This document shows positions 17,946 through 27,205 of a DNA stretch of 64,000 nucleotides, piece after piece (position 1 is the first letter of the stretch; every line of letters begins with the position of its first letter). Location: NCBI RefSeq assembly GCF_027622875.1, contig NZ_JAPZVP010000009.1, positions 189,640-253,639 of the forward strand. Direction: 5' to 3'. Under the pieces are notes generated by a model. That model searched no databases. It worked only from the letters and a program-made list of their open reading frames with translations, and was not told the DNA's origin. The DNA comes from Glycomyces luteolus. Its GTDB lineage: Bacteria; Actinomycetota; Actinomycetes; Mycobacteriales; Micromonosporaceae. A program made the translations under genes and the position numbers.

Positions 17946-18793
17946 ACACCGCACTCCACGAATACAAGACCGGCTGGAAGCGCGGCCTCATCGAGACCCG
18001 CATCTCCCTGACCTCCGTCAGCGACCTGATGGGCTACCTGATGCCCATGGCGATCGCCGTCCTCGTCCTCGTCTTCATGCGCGGCGCCGAATTCGAGGGC
18101 GCTCCGGTCTCCTTGGGCTCCATGAACATGCCGAGCCTCATCGGCATGAACGTCGTCTTCGGCGGCATCATGGGCATCGTCGGCACACTGTCGATGGACC
18201 GCACCAACGGCACGCTGCTGCGCGCCAAGTCGATGCCCGGCGGCATGACCGGCTACCTGATCGGGCACGTCGTCTCGACGGCGATGTTCGTGCTCGCCTC
18301 CGTGGCGGTGATGCTCGCGGCGGGCCTGGTGCTCTTCGACGAGCTCGACTTCGACAGCCCCGACCGGTGGCTGCTGTTCCTCGCCGTCGTCGTCATGGGC
18401 ATCGTGACGACCCTCCCGCTGGGCGCCGTGCTCGGTGCGCTCGTCAACAACCCCAAGAACATGGGGCTGGTGATGCTCCCGGTCATGGGCTCGGTGGCGA
18501 TCTCCGGGATCTTCTACCCGATCACCGCGCTGCCGGACTGGCTCCAGGCGATCGGACAGGCCTTCCCGATGTACTGGATGGGCCTGGGGATGCGCCACGC
18601 CATGCTGCCCGATGCGATGGCGGCCGTGGAGATCGGCGGCGAATGGCGCACGGTGACGATGTTCGCGGTGCTCGCCGCATGGGCGGTCGCGTCGCTGGCG
18701 CTGGCGCCGAAGCTGCTGCGGCGCATGGCGCGCCGCGAGTCCGGTTCGGCGGTGGCCGAGCGCCGCGCCGAGATGCAGAAGCAGTGGGGTTAG
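17942..18793 (+). CDS. ABC-2 type exporter permease
   Basis: The 283-residue membrane protein has about six helices and the ABC-2 pattern. GTLSMDRTNGTLLRAKSMPGG is the family coupling region, and VMLPVMGSVAISGIFYPITALPDWLQAIGQAFPMYWM is the conserved late region of the class. It works with the upstream ATPase as an export pump. Homologues export drugs, lipids or antimicrobial peptides, and the cargo cannot be told here. The GTG start overlaps the ATPase stop codon. The Xre regulator gene begins 4 nt after its stop. Confidence 0.85.
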   Translation: MNTALHEYKTGWKRGLIETRISLTSVSDLMGYLMPMAIAVLVLVFMRGAEFEGAPVSLGSMNMPSLIGMNVVFGGIMGIVGTLSMDRTNGTLLRAKSMPGGMTGYLIGHVVSTAMFVLASVAVMLAAGLVLFDELDFDSPDRWLLFLAVVVMGIVTTLPLGAVLGALVNNPKNMGLVMLPVMGSVAISGIFYPITALPDWLQAIGQAFPMYWMGLGMRHAMLPDAMAAVEIGGEWRTVTMFAVLAAWAVASLALAPKLLRRMARRESGSAVAERRAEMQKQWG

Positions 18794-18797
18794 CGCC

Positions 18798-19025
18798 ATG
18801 GCGGGGGACGAGGTCTACAACCGGATCGCGATGCTGCGTGCCGAACGGGGCGTCTCGCGGCGCCAGCTGGCCGACGCCCTCGGCGTCCACTACCAGACCG
18901 TCGGCTACCTCGAACGCGGCGAATACAGCCCGAGCCTCCATCTCGCCCTGAAACTCGCCGAGTACTTCGAAGTGCCGGTGGAAGTGGTCTTCTCGACGAA
19001 GCCCTTCCCGCGCATCGGCGCCTGA
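18798..19025 (+). CDS. Xre-family helix-turn-helix regulator
   Basis: This 75-residue protein is a minimal Cro/C1-type DNA-binding domain: RIAMLRAERGVSRRQLADAL, then VHYQTVGYLERGEYSPSLHLALKLAEYFEVPVEVVF. Small stand-alone Xre proteins of this kind are commonly the last gene of ABC exporter operons, as here, and probably act on the operon promoter. It starts 4 nt after the permease stop and is followed by a terminator. Confidence 0.9.
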   Translation: MAGDEVYNRIAMLRAERGVSRRQLADALGVHYQTVGYLERGEYSPSLHLALKLAEYFEVPVEVVFSTKPFPRIGA

Positions 19026-19071
19026 TACCAGCCGGTCGGCGAACCCGAGAAAACACCCGCGACCGCACTCC

Positions 19072-19122
19072 GGCCCCGCCCCCGGGCAACACCACGGCGA
19101 AAGCCGGCCCAGGAGCGGGGCC
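19072..19122 (+). terminator. Terminator of the ABC exporter-Xre operon
   Basis: GGCCCCGC (19072-19079) pairs with GCGGGGCC (19115-19122). Inner CC-GGGC pairs with GCCC-A-GG. CCTTTGTT follows. Confidence 0.6.
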
Positions 19123-19212
19123 CCTTTGTTCACGCCGTCGCCACCTCGAGGTCGTCCTCGGCTGGTTGGGTGAGGCTTGTTCATCGAACCCCACGGTTTT
19201 TGGAGAGCACAA

Positions 19213-20721
19213 GTGCAGATTCACCGTCGGCGGCTGCTCGCCGCCGGGGCGGGCGGCGCGATCCTTCTCGGGACTCCCGGGATCTCGTACGCCGCCTCGC
19301 GTCCCCAGCTCACCCACGGCGTCCAGTCCGGTGACGTGACCGACCGCGGCGCGATCCTGTGGACGCGCGCCGACCGCGGCTCCCGGATGCGGGTCGAGCT
19401 CGCCACGCGCCCGGACTTCAAGCACGCCAGGACGATCGAAGGCCCCGCGCTCACCGCGGACAGCGACTTCACCGGGAAGCTGAAGCTCAATGGCCTGCGC
19501 CCGGGCCAGCGTTACCACTACCGGATCACCGCCGAAGGCGAGCGCGACTCCGAGCCGCTCGAAGGCTCGTTCGCCACGGCCGCATGCGAACCGGCCGACA
19601 TCCGCTTCCAGTGGTCCGGCGACCTCGCCGGGCAGGGCTGGGGGATCAACCCCGAGTTCGGCGGCTTCCGGATCTTCCAGGCCATGGCGGACGCCGAGCC
19701 GGACTTCTTCCTCTGCTCGGGCGACTTCGTGTACGCCGACGGGCCGATCGTCGAATCCGTCGAGCTGCCGGACGGCACCACGTGGAAGAACACCGTGACC
19801 GCCGAGAAGTCCAAGGTCGCCGAGACCCTCGACGAGTACCGCGGCCAGTTCAAGTACAACCTCATCGACGAGAACCTCCGCGCGTTCCTCGCGCAGGTGC
19901 CCATGGTGAACCAGTGGGACGACCACGAAGTCGTCAACAACTGGTACCCCGGCGAGATCCTCGACCTGCCGCAGTACACCGAGAAGAACGTCGACGTGCT
20001 CGCCGCGCGGGCCCGCCAGGCGTTCGCCGAGTACACGCCCGGCGGTTTCGGCGCCACGGACGCCGACGGCCGCATCTACCGCAAGATCGCCTACGGCCCG
20101 CTCCTCGACGTGTTCGTGCTCGACATGCGGACCTTCAAGAGCGCCAACCCGGACGCCGACACCGCGCCCGGCGAGGTCCTCGGCGCCGCCCAGCTCGAAT
20201 GGCTCAAGCGCGAACTGCGCCGCTCCAAGGCCACGTGGAAAGTCATCGCGGCGGACCTGCCGATCGGGCTCATCGTGGGCGACGGCGCAGGCGCTCAGGA
20301 AGGCGTCTCGAACGGCACCGGCGGCGCCCCCGGTGGCCGCGAGGCCGAGATCGCGGACCTGCTCTCGTACGCGAAGAGCCGGGGCGTCAAGAACATGGTG
20401 TGGCTGACCGCCGACGTGCACTACACCGCGGCCCACCACTACAGCCCCGACCGGGCCGTGTTCCAGGACTTCGACCCGTTCTGGGAGTTCGTGTCCGGGC
20501 CGCTCAACGCGGGTGCCTTCGGGCCCAACAAGCTCGATGCGACCTTCGGCCCCGAAGCGGTGTTCGTGCAGGCGCCTCCGGCCGCGAACACGCCGCCGGC
20601 GCTGGGTTACCAGTTCTTCGGCGAGGTCGGCATCGACGCCGAGACCGAGATGCTCACCGTGGCGCTCAAGGACCTCGACGGGAACACGCTGTTCCTGAAG
20701 ACGCTCGAACCGGCCGCATAG
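19213..20721 (+). CDS. PhoD-like alkaline phosphatase/phosphodiesterase, Tat exported
   Basis: The 502-residue protein begins with a twin-arginine signal, HRRRLLAAGAGG, ending near SYAAS. It continues as a PhoD-family enzyme, which hydrolyses phosphomonoesters or phosphodiesters outside the cell using Fe and Ca. Family features are HGVQSGDVTDRGAILWTRAD at the mature N-terminus, metal-site stretches SGDF and NQWDDHEVVNNW, and VWLTADVHYTAAHHY late in the chain. The GTG at 19213 has GGAGAG 5 nt upstream; a 12-residue longer start would hide the Tat motif. A classical direct-repeat PHO box was not found upstream. Confidence 0.9.
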   Translation: MQIHRRRLLAAGAGGAILLGTPGISYAASRPQLTHGVQSGDVTDRGAILWTRADRGSRMRVELATRPDFKHARTIEGPALTADSDFTGKLKLNGLRPGQRYHYRITAEGERDSEPLEGSFATAACEPADIRFQWSGDLAGQGWGINPEFGGFRIFQAMADAEPDFFLCSGDFVYADGPIVESVELPDGTTWKNTVTAEKSKVAETLDEYRGQFKYNLIDENLRAFLAQVPMVNQWDDHEVVNNWYPGEILDLPQYTEKNVDVLAARARQAFAEYTPGGFGATDADGRIYRKIAYGPLLDVFVLDMRTFKSANPDADTAPGEVLGAAQLEWLKRELRRSKATWKVIAADLPIGLIVGDGAGAQEGVSNGTGGAPGGREAEIADLLSYAKSRGVKNMVWLTADVHYTAAHHYSPDRAVFQDFDPFWEFVSGPLNAGAFGPNKLDATFGPEAVFVQAPPAANTPPALGYQFFGEVGIDAETEMLTVALKDLDGNTLFLKTLEPAA

Positions 20722-20728
20722 CACGAGG

Positions 20729-20757
20729 GCGCCTCCTCCGGTCACCGGAGGAGGCGC
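20729..20757. terminator. Bidirectional terminator between phoD-like and DUF2550 genes
   Basis: GCGCCTCCTCCGG pairs perfectly over 13 bp with CCGGAGGAGGCGC around a TCA loop. It separates two convergent genes. Confidence 0.85.
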
Positions 20758-20763
20758 GTCGTT

Positions 20764-21201
20764 TCAGTTGCGGCCCGAATAGAACTCGGCCCCGGGCGGG
20801 GCCGCTTCGAGCCAGGAGAGGAACCCGGTGACCGCCGAGGTGGTCATCGCGAGCTCCACTTCGCCCGAAGCGCTCTTGCAGCGCAGGATCGCCACTTCGG
20901 GCGGGAAGATCTGCGCTTCGGGACCGACGGGCTTGCGGCGCTCAGCGACCTGGACGTCATGGCGCAGCAGCGAATAGCGGGGCCCGAACGCGAGGGAGAA
21001 CATCCGGTACCAGCGGAGCGTGCCCCGCTCGTAGACCGCGAAGCCGGGGGCCCAGCCGCGCCCCTCCATGTGCCGGGAGAGCCTGGCGGCCATGGCCACT
21101 GAGCCCGAGCGGGACAGGAAGGAGCGGCGGACGTAGGTCAGCACCAAGAACACCGCGACGGCCGCCGCCAGCGCGGCGACGACGAGCAGTGCCTTCAGCA
21201 T
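20764..21201 (-). CDS. DUF2550 membrane-anchored protein
   Basis: The 145-residue protein starts with one membrane helix (LKALLVVAALAAAVAVFLVL) and a basic RRSFLSR stretch. It continues as the DUF2550 domain, including RGTLRWYRMFSLAFGPRYSL and the ending SWLEAAPPGAEFYSG. This family of unknown function is restricted to actinobacteria and is normally encoded directly after atpC, as it is here with a 2-nt gap. Its ATG at 21201 lies just after the atpC stop codon. Confidence 0.85.
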   Translation of the reverse strand: MLKALLVVAALAAAVAVFLVLTYVRRSFLSRSGSVAMAARLSRHMEGRGWAPGFAVYERGTLRWYRMFSLAFGPRYSLLRHDVQVAERRKPVGPEAQIFPPEVAILRCKSASGEVELAMTTSAVTGFLSWLEAAPPGAEFYSGRN

Positions 21202-21203
21202 GG

Positions 21204-21485
21204 CTACGCCGAAGCGGGGGCGACCGCCTCGGCGGTCTCGGCGAGGATGGTGACCCCGTCGGTGGTCACCGACAGGAAGCCGCCCTCGATCTGCCAGGCC
21301 AGTTCGGCGCCGTCGACCGGCTGCACCCGTACGGTGCTGCCGATGCGCAGCTCGCCGAGCAGCGGCTGGTGGTTCGGGAGGATGCCCAGTTCGCCTTCGG
21401 TGGTGCGCGCGTACACGGCCTTGGCCGCACCGGACCACACCTGCGACTCGACTGCTACCACTTGGACGTTCAGTTGCCCTGCCAC
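21204..21485 (-). CDS. atpC: F1Fo ATP synthase epsilon subunit, detached from the atp operon
   Basis: A 93-residue epsilon subunit, made only of the N-terminal beta-sandwich (LNVQVVAVESQVWSGAAKAV, GELGILPNHQPLLGELRIGS, IEGGFLSVTTDGVTILAE). The C-terminal helical hairpin is missing, as in some actinobacterial epsilon subunits. The GTG start has GAAGGAG upstream. Normally atpD lies immediately upstream. Here the next gene upstream is crp, with its own terminator in between, so no other ATP synthase gene is adjacent. The product should still join the complex encoded elsewhere. Confidence 0.88.
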   Translation of the reverse strand: MAGQLNVQVVAVESQVWSGAAKAVYARTTEGELGILPNHQPLLGELRIGSTVRVQPVDGAELAWQIEGGFLSVTTDGVTILAETAEAVAPASA

Positions 21486-21607
21486 AACGCTCCTTCAGCA
21501 GACTCCGGGATGGTTACCGGAAGTCTAGACGGACGCGGGTGCGAACGTCGAATCGCCCAAGGGCGGAGGAGCGGGTGATCACCGGCACTGGCTGGGGAAA
21601 GGATGAA

Positions 21608-21630
21608 GGCCCCCGGCGATGCCGAGGGCC
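21608..21630 (-). terminator. Terminator of crp
   Basis: GGCCCCCGGC pairs with GCCGAGGGCC (one mismatch) around GAT. On the minus strand it lies 20-42 nt after the crp stop and before atpC, separating the two units. Confidence 0.6.
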
Positions 21631-21649
21631 CAAGAATCATTCGTGAGGG

Positions 21650-22327
21650 TTACACGCGGGCCCGGCGAGCCAAACGCTCGGGGTCCATGATGATCACGCT
21701 CTTGCCGTCCAGGCGCAGCCAGCCGCGCCCGGCGAAATCAGCCAGGGCCTTGTTCACGGTCTCGCGGGAGGCGCCGACCAGCTGGGCCAGCTCTTCCTGG
21801 GTGAGGTCGTGGGTGACGCGCAGGACGCCGCCGTCGCGGGTGCCGAAGCGGCTCGCCATGTGCAGCAGGGCTTTCGCGACGCGACCGGGGACGTCGGTGA
21901 AGATGAGGTCCGCCATCGAGTCGTTCGTGCGACGCAGCCGGCGTGCTATCACGCGCAGCAGCTGCTCGGCGATCTCGGGCCGGTTGGCGAGCCAGGGGCG
22001 CAGCGCGGTCTTCGACAGGCGGGCCAGGCGGGTGTCGGTCAGAGCGGTGGCGGTGGCGGTGCGGGGACCGGGGTCGAACAGCGCGAGTTCGCCGACCATG
22101 TCGGACGGGCCCATCACCGCGATCAGGTTCTGGCGGCCGTCGGCCGAGCGGCGGCCGAGCTTCACCTTCCCGGACATGACGATGTACAGACTGTCACCCG
22201 GCTCGTTCTCGGTGAAGACAGTCTGGCCCTTGTTGACGTCGATGTACTCCATCTCTTTGATGAGCGACTCGACAGCTTCGGGGTCTACGCCCTTGAACAG
22301 GGCGGCCCTGGCCAATACATCTTCCAT
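21650..22327 (-). CDS. crp: Crp-family cAMP-responsive regulator
   Basis: The 225-residue protein is very close to mycobacterial Crp. It has the cyclic-nucleotide domain with [33 protein letters not shown] (phosphate-binding cassette with its Arg), and [20 protein letters not shown], followed by the DNA-binding helix-turn-helix [20 protein letters not shown]. The ATG at 22327 gives the start [11 protein letters not shown] that matches homologues; an upstream GTG at 22339 abuts the Shine-Dalgarno sequence and is less likely. As a global regulator it probably controls carbon and redox genes. It lies downstream of the marP-nth block on the same strand. Confidence 0.9.
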   Translation of the reverse strand: MEDVLARAALFKGVDPEAVESLIKEMEYIDVNKGQTVFTENEPGDSLYIVMSGKVKLGRRSADGRQNLIAVMGPSDMVGELALFDPGPRTATATALTDTRLARLSKTALRPWLANRPEIAEQLLRVIARRLRRTNDSMADLIFTDVPGRVAKALLHMASRFGTRDGGVLRVTHDLTQEELAQLVGASRETVNKALADFAGRGWLRLDGKSVIIMDPERLARRARV

Positions 22328-22631
22328 GTCCGTTCGCACCTTTCTTCAACGCACCGCTAGTGCAAGTACTGAGTCTATGCCTCTTGTCCGCATTGCGGGA
22401 GCGAGACCCCCGTAAATCCACATGCGCACGTAGACGCCGGAATCGACATTCGTATCCGAATGAATGCGTTCCGTCGGTTCCGAGCGTCACCGCGAGAGAC
22501 TCACCACGCTGTCTCAGCAGGGTATTCGTTCCGGATAACGGAAAGCGTCGACAGCGACCGGTACAGCCTACCTGCAATGTGACGCCACGCCCAGTATCAG
22601 GCAATGGCGTAATCCCACAGGAACCCACAGA

Positions 22632-23828
22632 TCAGGTGCAGGATCCGGTGCCGACGGGACCGGAAGCGGACCGTCCCGCCTCCAGGACAGGCGCGGACTC
22701 GCCCATGGTCAGCGCGTAACCGGTCTCCGGGTCGTCGACGGCGGCGGCGAAGATGACACCGATCACCTCGCCTTGCGGGTTGAGCAGGGGACCGCCGGAA
22801 TTGCCGCCGATGATGTGCGCGTACAGCTGGTAGACCTCGCGCGTGACGGTGCCGGAGTCGTAGATGTCGGGGCCGGTGACGATCCGCGCTTCGCGCACGC
22901 GCGCGGCCGTCGCCGTGTAGGGGCCGCCCGCGGGGTAGCCGAGGACGATCGCGTCGTCGCCGGTGGCGGCGGTCGCCGACTGGAGCGGCAGCGGCTCGGC
23001 GTCCAGATCGGGGACGGACAGGATCGCGAGGTCCTTCTCGGGCTCGAACACGATCACCTCGGCGTCGTACAGGTCTCCGTCGGATTCGACCTGCACGTGC
23101 TCGGTCCCGGCGACGACGTGCGCGTTCGTGGCGACGAGGCCGTCGTCGTAGACGAAGCTCGAGCCCTCGATCTGGCGGTCGCAGGACGGCGCGGAACCGT
23201 GGACCTTGAGGACCGAGTCCTCGGCGTTCACGACCACGCCGGACGCCGCGAGCTCCGGGTCGGGCGGTTCGACCGAGCGGGCCTCGGTCGGGTCGAGGCC
23301 GGAGAACACGTCCGGCATCCCGGAGGTGTTGAGCGATTCGCGCATCGACTCGTAGACGCCTTTGACGGCCTCGGGCATGTACTCGTCGATGCCGCTCACG
23401 AGGCTCGAGTTGCGCACCGCCGAGGCGACCGCGGGCATCGAGGAGTTCGCTAGGGGCGCGGCCGCGACCCAGGTGACCAGGAGGACCGCGGCGACCGAGA
23501 CGACGGGCCCGGCGAGGTGGTCGATCCGCTTGGAGCCGTCCGTGCGCAGTCGCCTGCGGAGCTTGTAACCGAGGGAGGTGGCGAGTGCCATGCCGCCCAA
23601 GGCGAGTGCGAAGACGACGAGGAGCGAGGCGATGAGCTTCGCGAGCGCCTCGGTGTAGAAGTCGGCCGCGAACGGCGCGATCTGGATGCCGAGGATCGCT
23701 CCGCCGAGGAAGCCGATGAACGTGGTCGCCGAGGCGATGAAGCCTTCGCGGTAGCCGTTGACGGCGAACAGGAGCGCCAGCAGCACGATCACGACATCGA
23801 CGAGGAGTCCCGCACTGGTCGGCTCCAT
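22632..23828 (-). CDS. marP: MarP-like membrane serine protease (CvpA plus trypsin domain)
   Basis: The 398-residue protein has four N-terminal membrane helices of the CvpA/colicin V type (residues ~1-135) and an extracytoplasmic chymotrypsin-like protease. The triad is His238 (ATNAHVV), Asp267 (EKDLAIL) and Ser345 (GGNSGGPLL). Cys217 (APSCDRQ) and Cys397 near the end match the disulfide pair of mycobacterial MarP, which stabilises the active protease and is needed for acid and oxidative stress resistance in that host-adapted species. The ATG at 23828 has GGAGGGG upstream. It closes a conserved actinobacterial block: nth, thioredoxin, Nudix, marP. Confidence 0.9.
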   Translation of the reverse strand: MEPTSAGLLVDVVIVLLALLFAVNGYREGFIASATTFIGFLGGAILGIQIAPFAADFYTEALAKLIASLLVVFALALGGMALATSLGYKLRRRLRTDGSKRIDHLAGPVVSVAAVLLVTWVAAAPLANSSMPAVASAVRNSSLVSGIDEYMPEAVKGVYESMRESLNTSGMPDVFSGLDPTEARSVEPPDPELAASGVVVNAEDSVLKVHGSAPSCDRQIEGSSFVYDDGLVATNAHVVAGTEHVQVESDGDLYDAEVIVFEPEKDLAILSVPDLDAEPLPLQSATAATGDDAIVLGYPAGGPYTATAARVREARIVTGPDIYDSGTVTREVYQLYAHIIGGNSGGPLLNPQGEVIGVIFAAAVDDPETGYALTMGESAPVLEAGRSASGPVGTGSCT

Positions 23829-23840
23829 CCGCCCCTCCGT

Positions 23841-24494
23841 TCAGTGCCGTTCGAGCTCCATCGTCCGGCCGGTGTCCCAGGGGCGGGCCCAGCCGCCCAG
23901 GTCCAGCAGCCACGACAGTACCCCGGCGGTGAAGCCCCAAATCAAGGGCACGCCTGCGATCTGGAAGCCCGGGCCGCTGCGGCCCGACGGGAACGGGACG
24001 GTGCCCCGCGAGGCCGGGTCGGCCAGAAGCGGCAGCGGCACCTGGTGGGCGGCGGCGACTTCGGAGGCCGCCTGCGGTGCGACCTGGTGCGGGCGCGCCC
24101 AAAGAGCGAGCACCGGCGTGACCGCGAAGCCCGACACGGGGATCCAGAGCGTCGGGAGGGACCGTCCGATGACGACGGTGGAGGGGTCGACGGCGAGTTC
24201 CTCGGCGGCTTCGCGCAGCGCGGTCGCCGCGGCGTCGGCGTCGCCGGGTTCGGCGCCGCCGCCGGGGAACGCGACCTCGCCCGGGTGGTGGCGCAGCGTC
24301 GCGGCCCGCTGCTGGAGCAGCACCGACGGTCCGTGCTCGTCGTCCTTGAGGAGCACGAGGACGGAAGCGGTGCGGGCGTCGGCCTCCTCGTAGGGGAGGA
24401 GGTGGTCGGCGATGACACGGCCGATCACGGGCGGGCGCGCCGCTTCGGCGGCTTTGAGGAGCGGCGGCCACCAGTCGGGGCGGGACTCGGTCAT
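23841..24494 (-). CDS. Nudix hydrolase, CoA pyrophosphatase-like
   Basis: The 217-residue protein carries a complete Nudix box, GGGAEPGDADAAATALREAAEEL. It also has the upstream LLQQRAATLRHHPGEVAFPGG and the length and layout of NudL/CoA diphosphatase relatives, which cleave CoA or related nucleotides to limit their levels. The exact substrate is not certain. The ATG overlaps the stop of the thioredoxin-like gene by 3 nt (ATGA), and marP follows after 12 nt, so all are one operon. Confidence 0.85.
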   Translation of the reverse strand: MTESRPDWWPPLLKAAEAARPPVIGRVIADHLLPYEEADARTASVLVLLKDDEHGPSVLLQQRAATLRHHPGEVAFPGGGAEPGDADAAATALREAAEELAVDPSTVVIGRSLPTLWIPVSGFAVTPVLALWARPHQVAPQAASEVAAAHQVPLPLLADPASRGTVPFPSGRSGPGFQIAGVPLIWGFTAGVLSWLLDLGGWARPWDTGRTMELERH

Positions 24495-25051
24495 GCCGGC
24501 TCCAAACCGAACGCGGACTCGGCGGTCTCGGTGAGGCTCTCAGCGGTGACGCCCGGTTCCGCGATGAGCGCTGCGACCGTGCCGTCGGGTTTCACGAACG
24601 CGATCCCCGGCAGGCCCGGCACGCCGAGCCCGATGCGAACGGCCTCATCGGGATCGAACACGGAAGGGAAGGTCATGCCGAACGCCTCGGCGAAGGACCG
24701 TCCGGCGTCGCGCGTGTCGGCGGTGTCCACGCCGAGCACGTCGACCTGGTCGCCGTAGGCCTGGTAGAACGCCTCGACCTCCGGCGCCTCGTCCTGGCAC
24801 GGCCCGCACCAGCTGGCCCACAGGACCACCACCAGCGGCTTCTCGCCGGGGCCGACCACGGTCGCCGCTTCGTCGCCGAGGCAGTCGAGTTCGAGGTCGC
24901 CGACCCCTTCGATCGCGGTCGAACCGGAGGCGCACGCGACCGACCAGGTCGGCTCGGGCGCGTTCTCGGCGGTGACGCCCGGCTCAGGGGACTCGTTCGT
25001 GCAGGCCGCCAAGAAGAACAGTGCGGCAGCGGCGGTCAGCAGTCGCTTCAC
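24491..25051 (-). CDS. TlpA/ResA-like thioredoxin lipoprotein
   Basis: The 186-residue product has a lipoprotein signal with lipobox LAAC near residue 19. A thioredoxin domain follows with WCGPC in [20 protein letters not shown] and a cis-proline region [11 protein letters not shown]. Such proteins act outside the membrane as thiol-disulfide reductases. Its genomic place, between nth and the Nudix gene upstream of marP, is conserved in actinobacteria, which suggests it may help set the MarP disulfide. The GTG start overlaps the nth stop (GTGA). Confidence 0.88.
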   Translation of the reverse strand: MKRLLTAAAALFFLAACTNESPEPGVTAENAPEPTWSVACASGSTAIEGVGDLELDCLGDEAATVVGPGEKPLVVVLWASWCGPCQDEAPEVEAFYQAYGDQVDVLGVDTADTRDAGRSFAEAFGMTFPSVFDPDEAVRIGLGVPGLPGIAFVKPDGTVAALIAEPGVTAESLTETAESAFGLEPA

Positions 25052-25839
25052 CGGCTCACCGCGTGCTCGATGCCAGCGAGCTTGATCAGCTCGTCCACGT
25101 TGTCGCCCTTGAGGAGTTTCGCGGCCTCGGCGGGGTCCGTAGGGCCCTCGCCGTACGAGGGGCAGATCGCGGCGAGGGTGCACGCGCCGCACGCGGGCTT
25201 GCGGGCGATGCAGACGCGGCGGCCGTGGAAGATGACCCGGTGCGAGAACATGGTCCACTCGCGCGGCTCGATGAGCTTCTGGATCTGGTATTCGAGCTTC
25301 ACGGGGTCGGTCCCCTCGACCAGGCCGAGCCGGTTCGTGATGCGGATCATGTGCGTGTCGACGGTGATGCCGGGGGCGCCGAAGGCGTTGCCGCGGATGA
25401 CGTTCGCGGTCTTGCGGCCGATCCCCGGGAGTTTCACCAGAGCGTCCATGTCCTCCGGGAGCCTGCCGCCGTGGTGCTCGACGAGGGCTTTGCCGAGGCC
25501 GATGATCGACTTGGTCTTGTTGCGGTAGAAGCCCGTCGGCCGGATGATCGCCTCGACCTCCTCGGGGTTCGCCTCGGCGTAGTCGGCGGCGGAGCGGTAG
25601 CGCTTGAACAGCGCCGGCGTCGTGAGGTTCACCCGCACGTCGGTGCACTGGGCGGAGAGGATCGTGGCGACGGCCAGCTCGAGCGGGTTCGCGTAGTCGA
25701 GCTCGCATTCGGCGTCCGGATGGGCGGCGGCCAGGAGCCGGTTGATCTTGCGGGCCCGGCGCTTCTTGGCCAGCTCGCTCTCGGTGCCGCCGTCGCGGCT
25801 CGACGCACTGGCGCTTCGGGGTGCGGGATTGCGAGCCAT
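25048..25839 (-). CDS. nth: Endonuclease III
   Basis: A 263-residue DNA glycosylase/AP lyase that removes oxidised pyrimidines. The helix-hairpin-helix [12 protein letters not shown] contains the catalytic Lys and TVDTHMIRI the catalytic Asp. The 4Fe-4S loop has its four cysteines in the classical spacing: VC-x6-C-x2-C-x5-C ([18 protein letters not shown]). The N-terminal ~30 residues are a basic, Ser-rich extension. I chose the ATG at 25839; an in-frame start at 25932 would overlap the upstream gene. It is coupled to the thioredoxin-like gene and lies 28 nt after the subtilase gene. Confidence 0.93.
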   Translation of the reverse strand: MARNPAPRSASASSRDGGTESELAKKRRARKINRLLAAAHPDAECELDYANPLELAVATILSAQCTDVRVNLTTPALFKRYRSAADYAEANPEEVEAIIRPTGFYRNKTKSIIGLGKALVEHHGGRLPEDMDALVKLPGIGRKTANVIRGNAFGAPGITVDTHMIRITNRLGLVEGTDPVKLEYQIQKLIEPREWTMFSHRVIFHGRRVCIARKPACGACTLAAICPSYGEGPTDPAEAAKLLKGDNVDELIKLAGIEHAVSR

Positions 25840-25867
25840 AAGTTCGTCCAGCGGGCGTCTGCGGCGG

Positions 25868-27016
25868 TCACCCCGCCATCGTACGCGGGCGGCTCGGCAG
25901 CCGGCCGCCTCTCCGAGTGCCGCGTCCGCCACGCAGGAGCAGCGCGGACATGCCGAGCAGGCCCCCTCCGGCGGCCGTCGCCGCCGCGCGCCAGACCGGT
26001 GAGATCTCGGCCTCGGCGGGGTCAGGCGGGCGCGGGCTCACGTCCGCTTCGACCGCGGCGGCCACGTCCAGGACGCCCTCGCCGAGACCCGGCGCGCCGG
26101 CGGCGGCGGTCCCGGTGAGCGCGCGGCGCACCTGGTCGGCGCTCCACTCCGGGTGCGCCGAGCGCACCAGCGCGGCCGCGCCCGAGACGACGGCCGAGGC
26201 GAACGACGTGCCGGTGACGGTCTTGTAGCCGCCGCCGGGCTTGGGTGCGATCAGGTTCGCGCCGGGCGCCGCGAGATCGGTCTCCGCGCCGGTGACGGCG
26301 GTCCTCCAGCGCTCGCCGTGCTCGTCGGAGCCGGTCACGGCGAGCACGTCGGCGACGCGGGCGGGGAACCACACGTCCTCGGCCGGCTCGTCGTCCTGCT
26401 GGTTCCCGGTGCAGGCCACGATGAGCACGTCGTGCCGCTCCGCATAGGCGATCGCCTCGGAGAACTGCGGCGAGTCGTAGTGGCCGCCGAGCGAGAGGTT
26501 CACGATGTCCGCGCCGTTGTCGACGGCCCACTGGACGGCCGCGCCGACCATCGCCGAATCGTGGTACCGGTTCTCGTCGTCGAGGACGCGGACCGGCAGG
26601 ATCACGGCGTCGGGGGCGATCCCCGGGTGGTGCGAGTCGGCGCTCCCTGCGATGAGCCCGGCGACGGCGGTGCCGTGCCCGACCGGGTCGGCCTGGCCGA
26701 AGGCCCGCTCGTAGACCGGGCCGGGATCGGAGCCGAAGGCGAGGAGGCGCGGCTCGGCGCCGGGGTCGACGTCGACGTAGCTGCGGCCGGGGAGCACCGA
26801 CCCTTCGAGCGCCGGGTGGTCGGCGTCCACACCCGAGTCGACGACGGCGACGATGACGCCCTCGCCGGTCGCGGCCGGCCAGGCCTCGGGGGCCTTGACC
26901 GCGGTGAGATGCCAGGCGAGGGGCGCGGAGGCGCGGCCGGTCTGCGCGGAGAGCAAGAGCGCCAACAGCGTCGAGCACAGACAGGCGAGAACGTAGCGTG
27001 CAGAGCGGTCCCCCAT
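25868..27016 (-). CDS. Mycosin-like S8 serine protease, membrane anchored
   Basis: The 382-residue protein has a signal peptide (residues 1-~31), a subtilisin domain and a C-terminal membrane helix followed by an Arg/Gly-rich tail. The triad is visible: Asp in [12 protein letters not shown], His in [12 protein letters not shown] and Ser in [16 protein letters not shown]. The arrangement resembles mycosins (MycP) of type VII secretion systems. No ESX core gene (eccC, eccD, WXG100) is in the window, so that role is not supported by context. It is divergent from a large SseB-type gene. The ATG at 27016 has a weak ribosome binding site. Confidence 0.85.
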   Translation of the reverse strand: MGDRSARYVLACLCSTLLALLLSAQTGRASAPLAWHLTAVKAPEAWPAATGEGVIVAVVDSGVDADHPALEGSVLPGRSYVDVDPGAEPRLLAFGSDPGPVYERAFGQADPVGHGTAVAGLIAGSADSHHPGIAPDAVILPVRVLDDENRYHDSAMVGAAVQWAVDNGADIVNLSLGGHYDSPQFSEAIAYAERHDVLIVACTGNQQDDEPAEDVWFPARVADVLAVTGSDEHGERWRTAVTGAETDLAAPGANLIAPKPGGGYKTVTGTSFASAVVSGAAALVRSAHPEWSADQVRRALTGTAAAGAPGLGEGVLDVAAAVEADVSPRPPDPAEAEISPVWRAAATAAGGGLLGMSALLLRGGRGTRRGGRLPSRPRTMAG

Positions 27017-27205
27017 GAGAACCGGATCGTTACACAGCGACAGGCCCACAGCGTGGGAATGACACACGCTCTCCTTTATGAATTCGTTATTCTCGCCCTA
27101 CTGACGGAAACTTGACAATGCCCTCGCGTTACGGTGACGATCGCGAGGGGACGCCGCGTTCGCTCGACACCGCCCCATCCAAGACCGGTAGGGGGGAAGG
27201 GCTGA

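Noticed and set aside
19128..19200. PHO box upstream of the PhoD-like gene
   Set aside because: GTTCACG and GTTCATC occur singly 46 nt apart, but the 11-nt-spaced direct repeats of a PhoP site are absent.
25868..27016. A type VII secretion locus around the mycosin-like protease
   Set aside because: No eccB-E or WXG100 gene is nearby, so only the protease family is supported.
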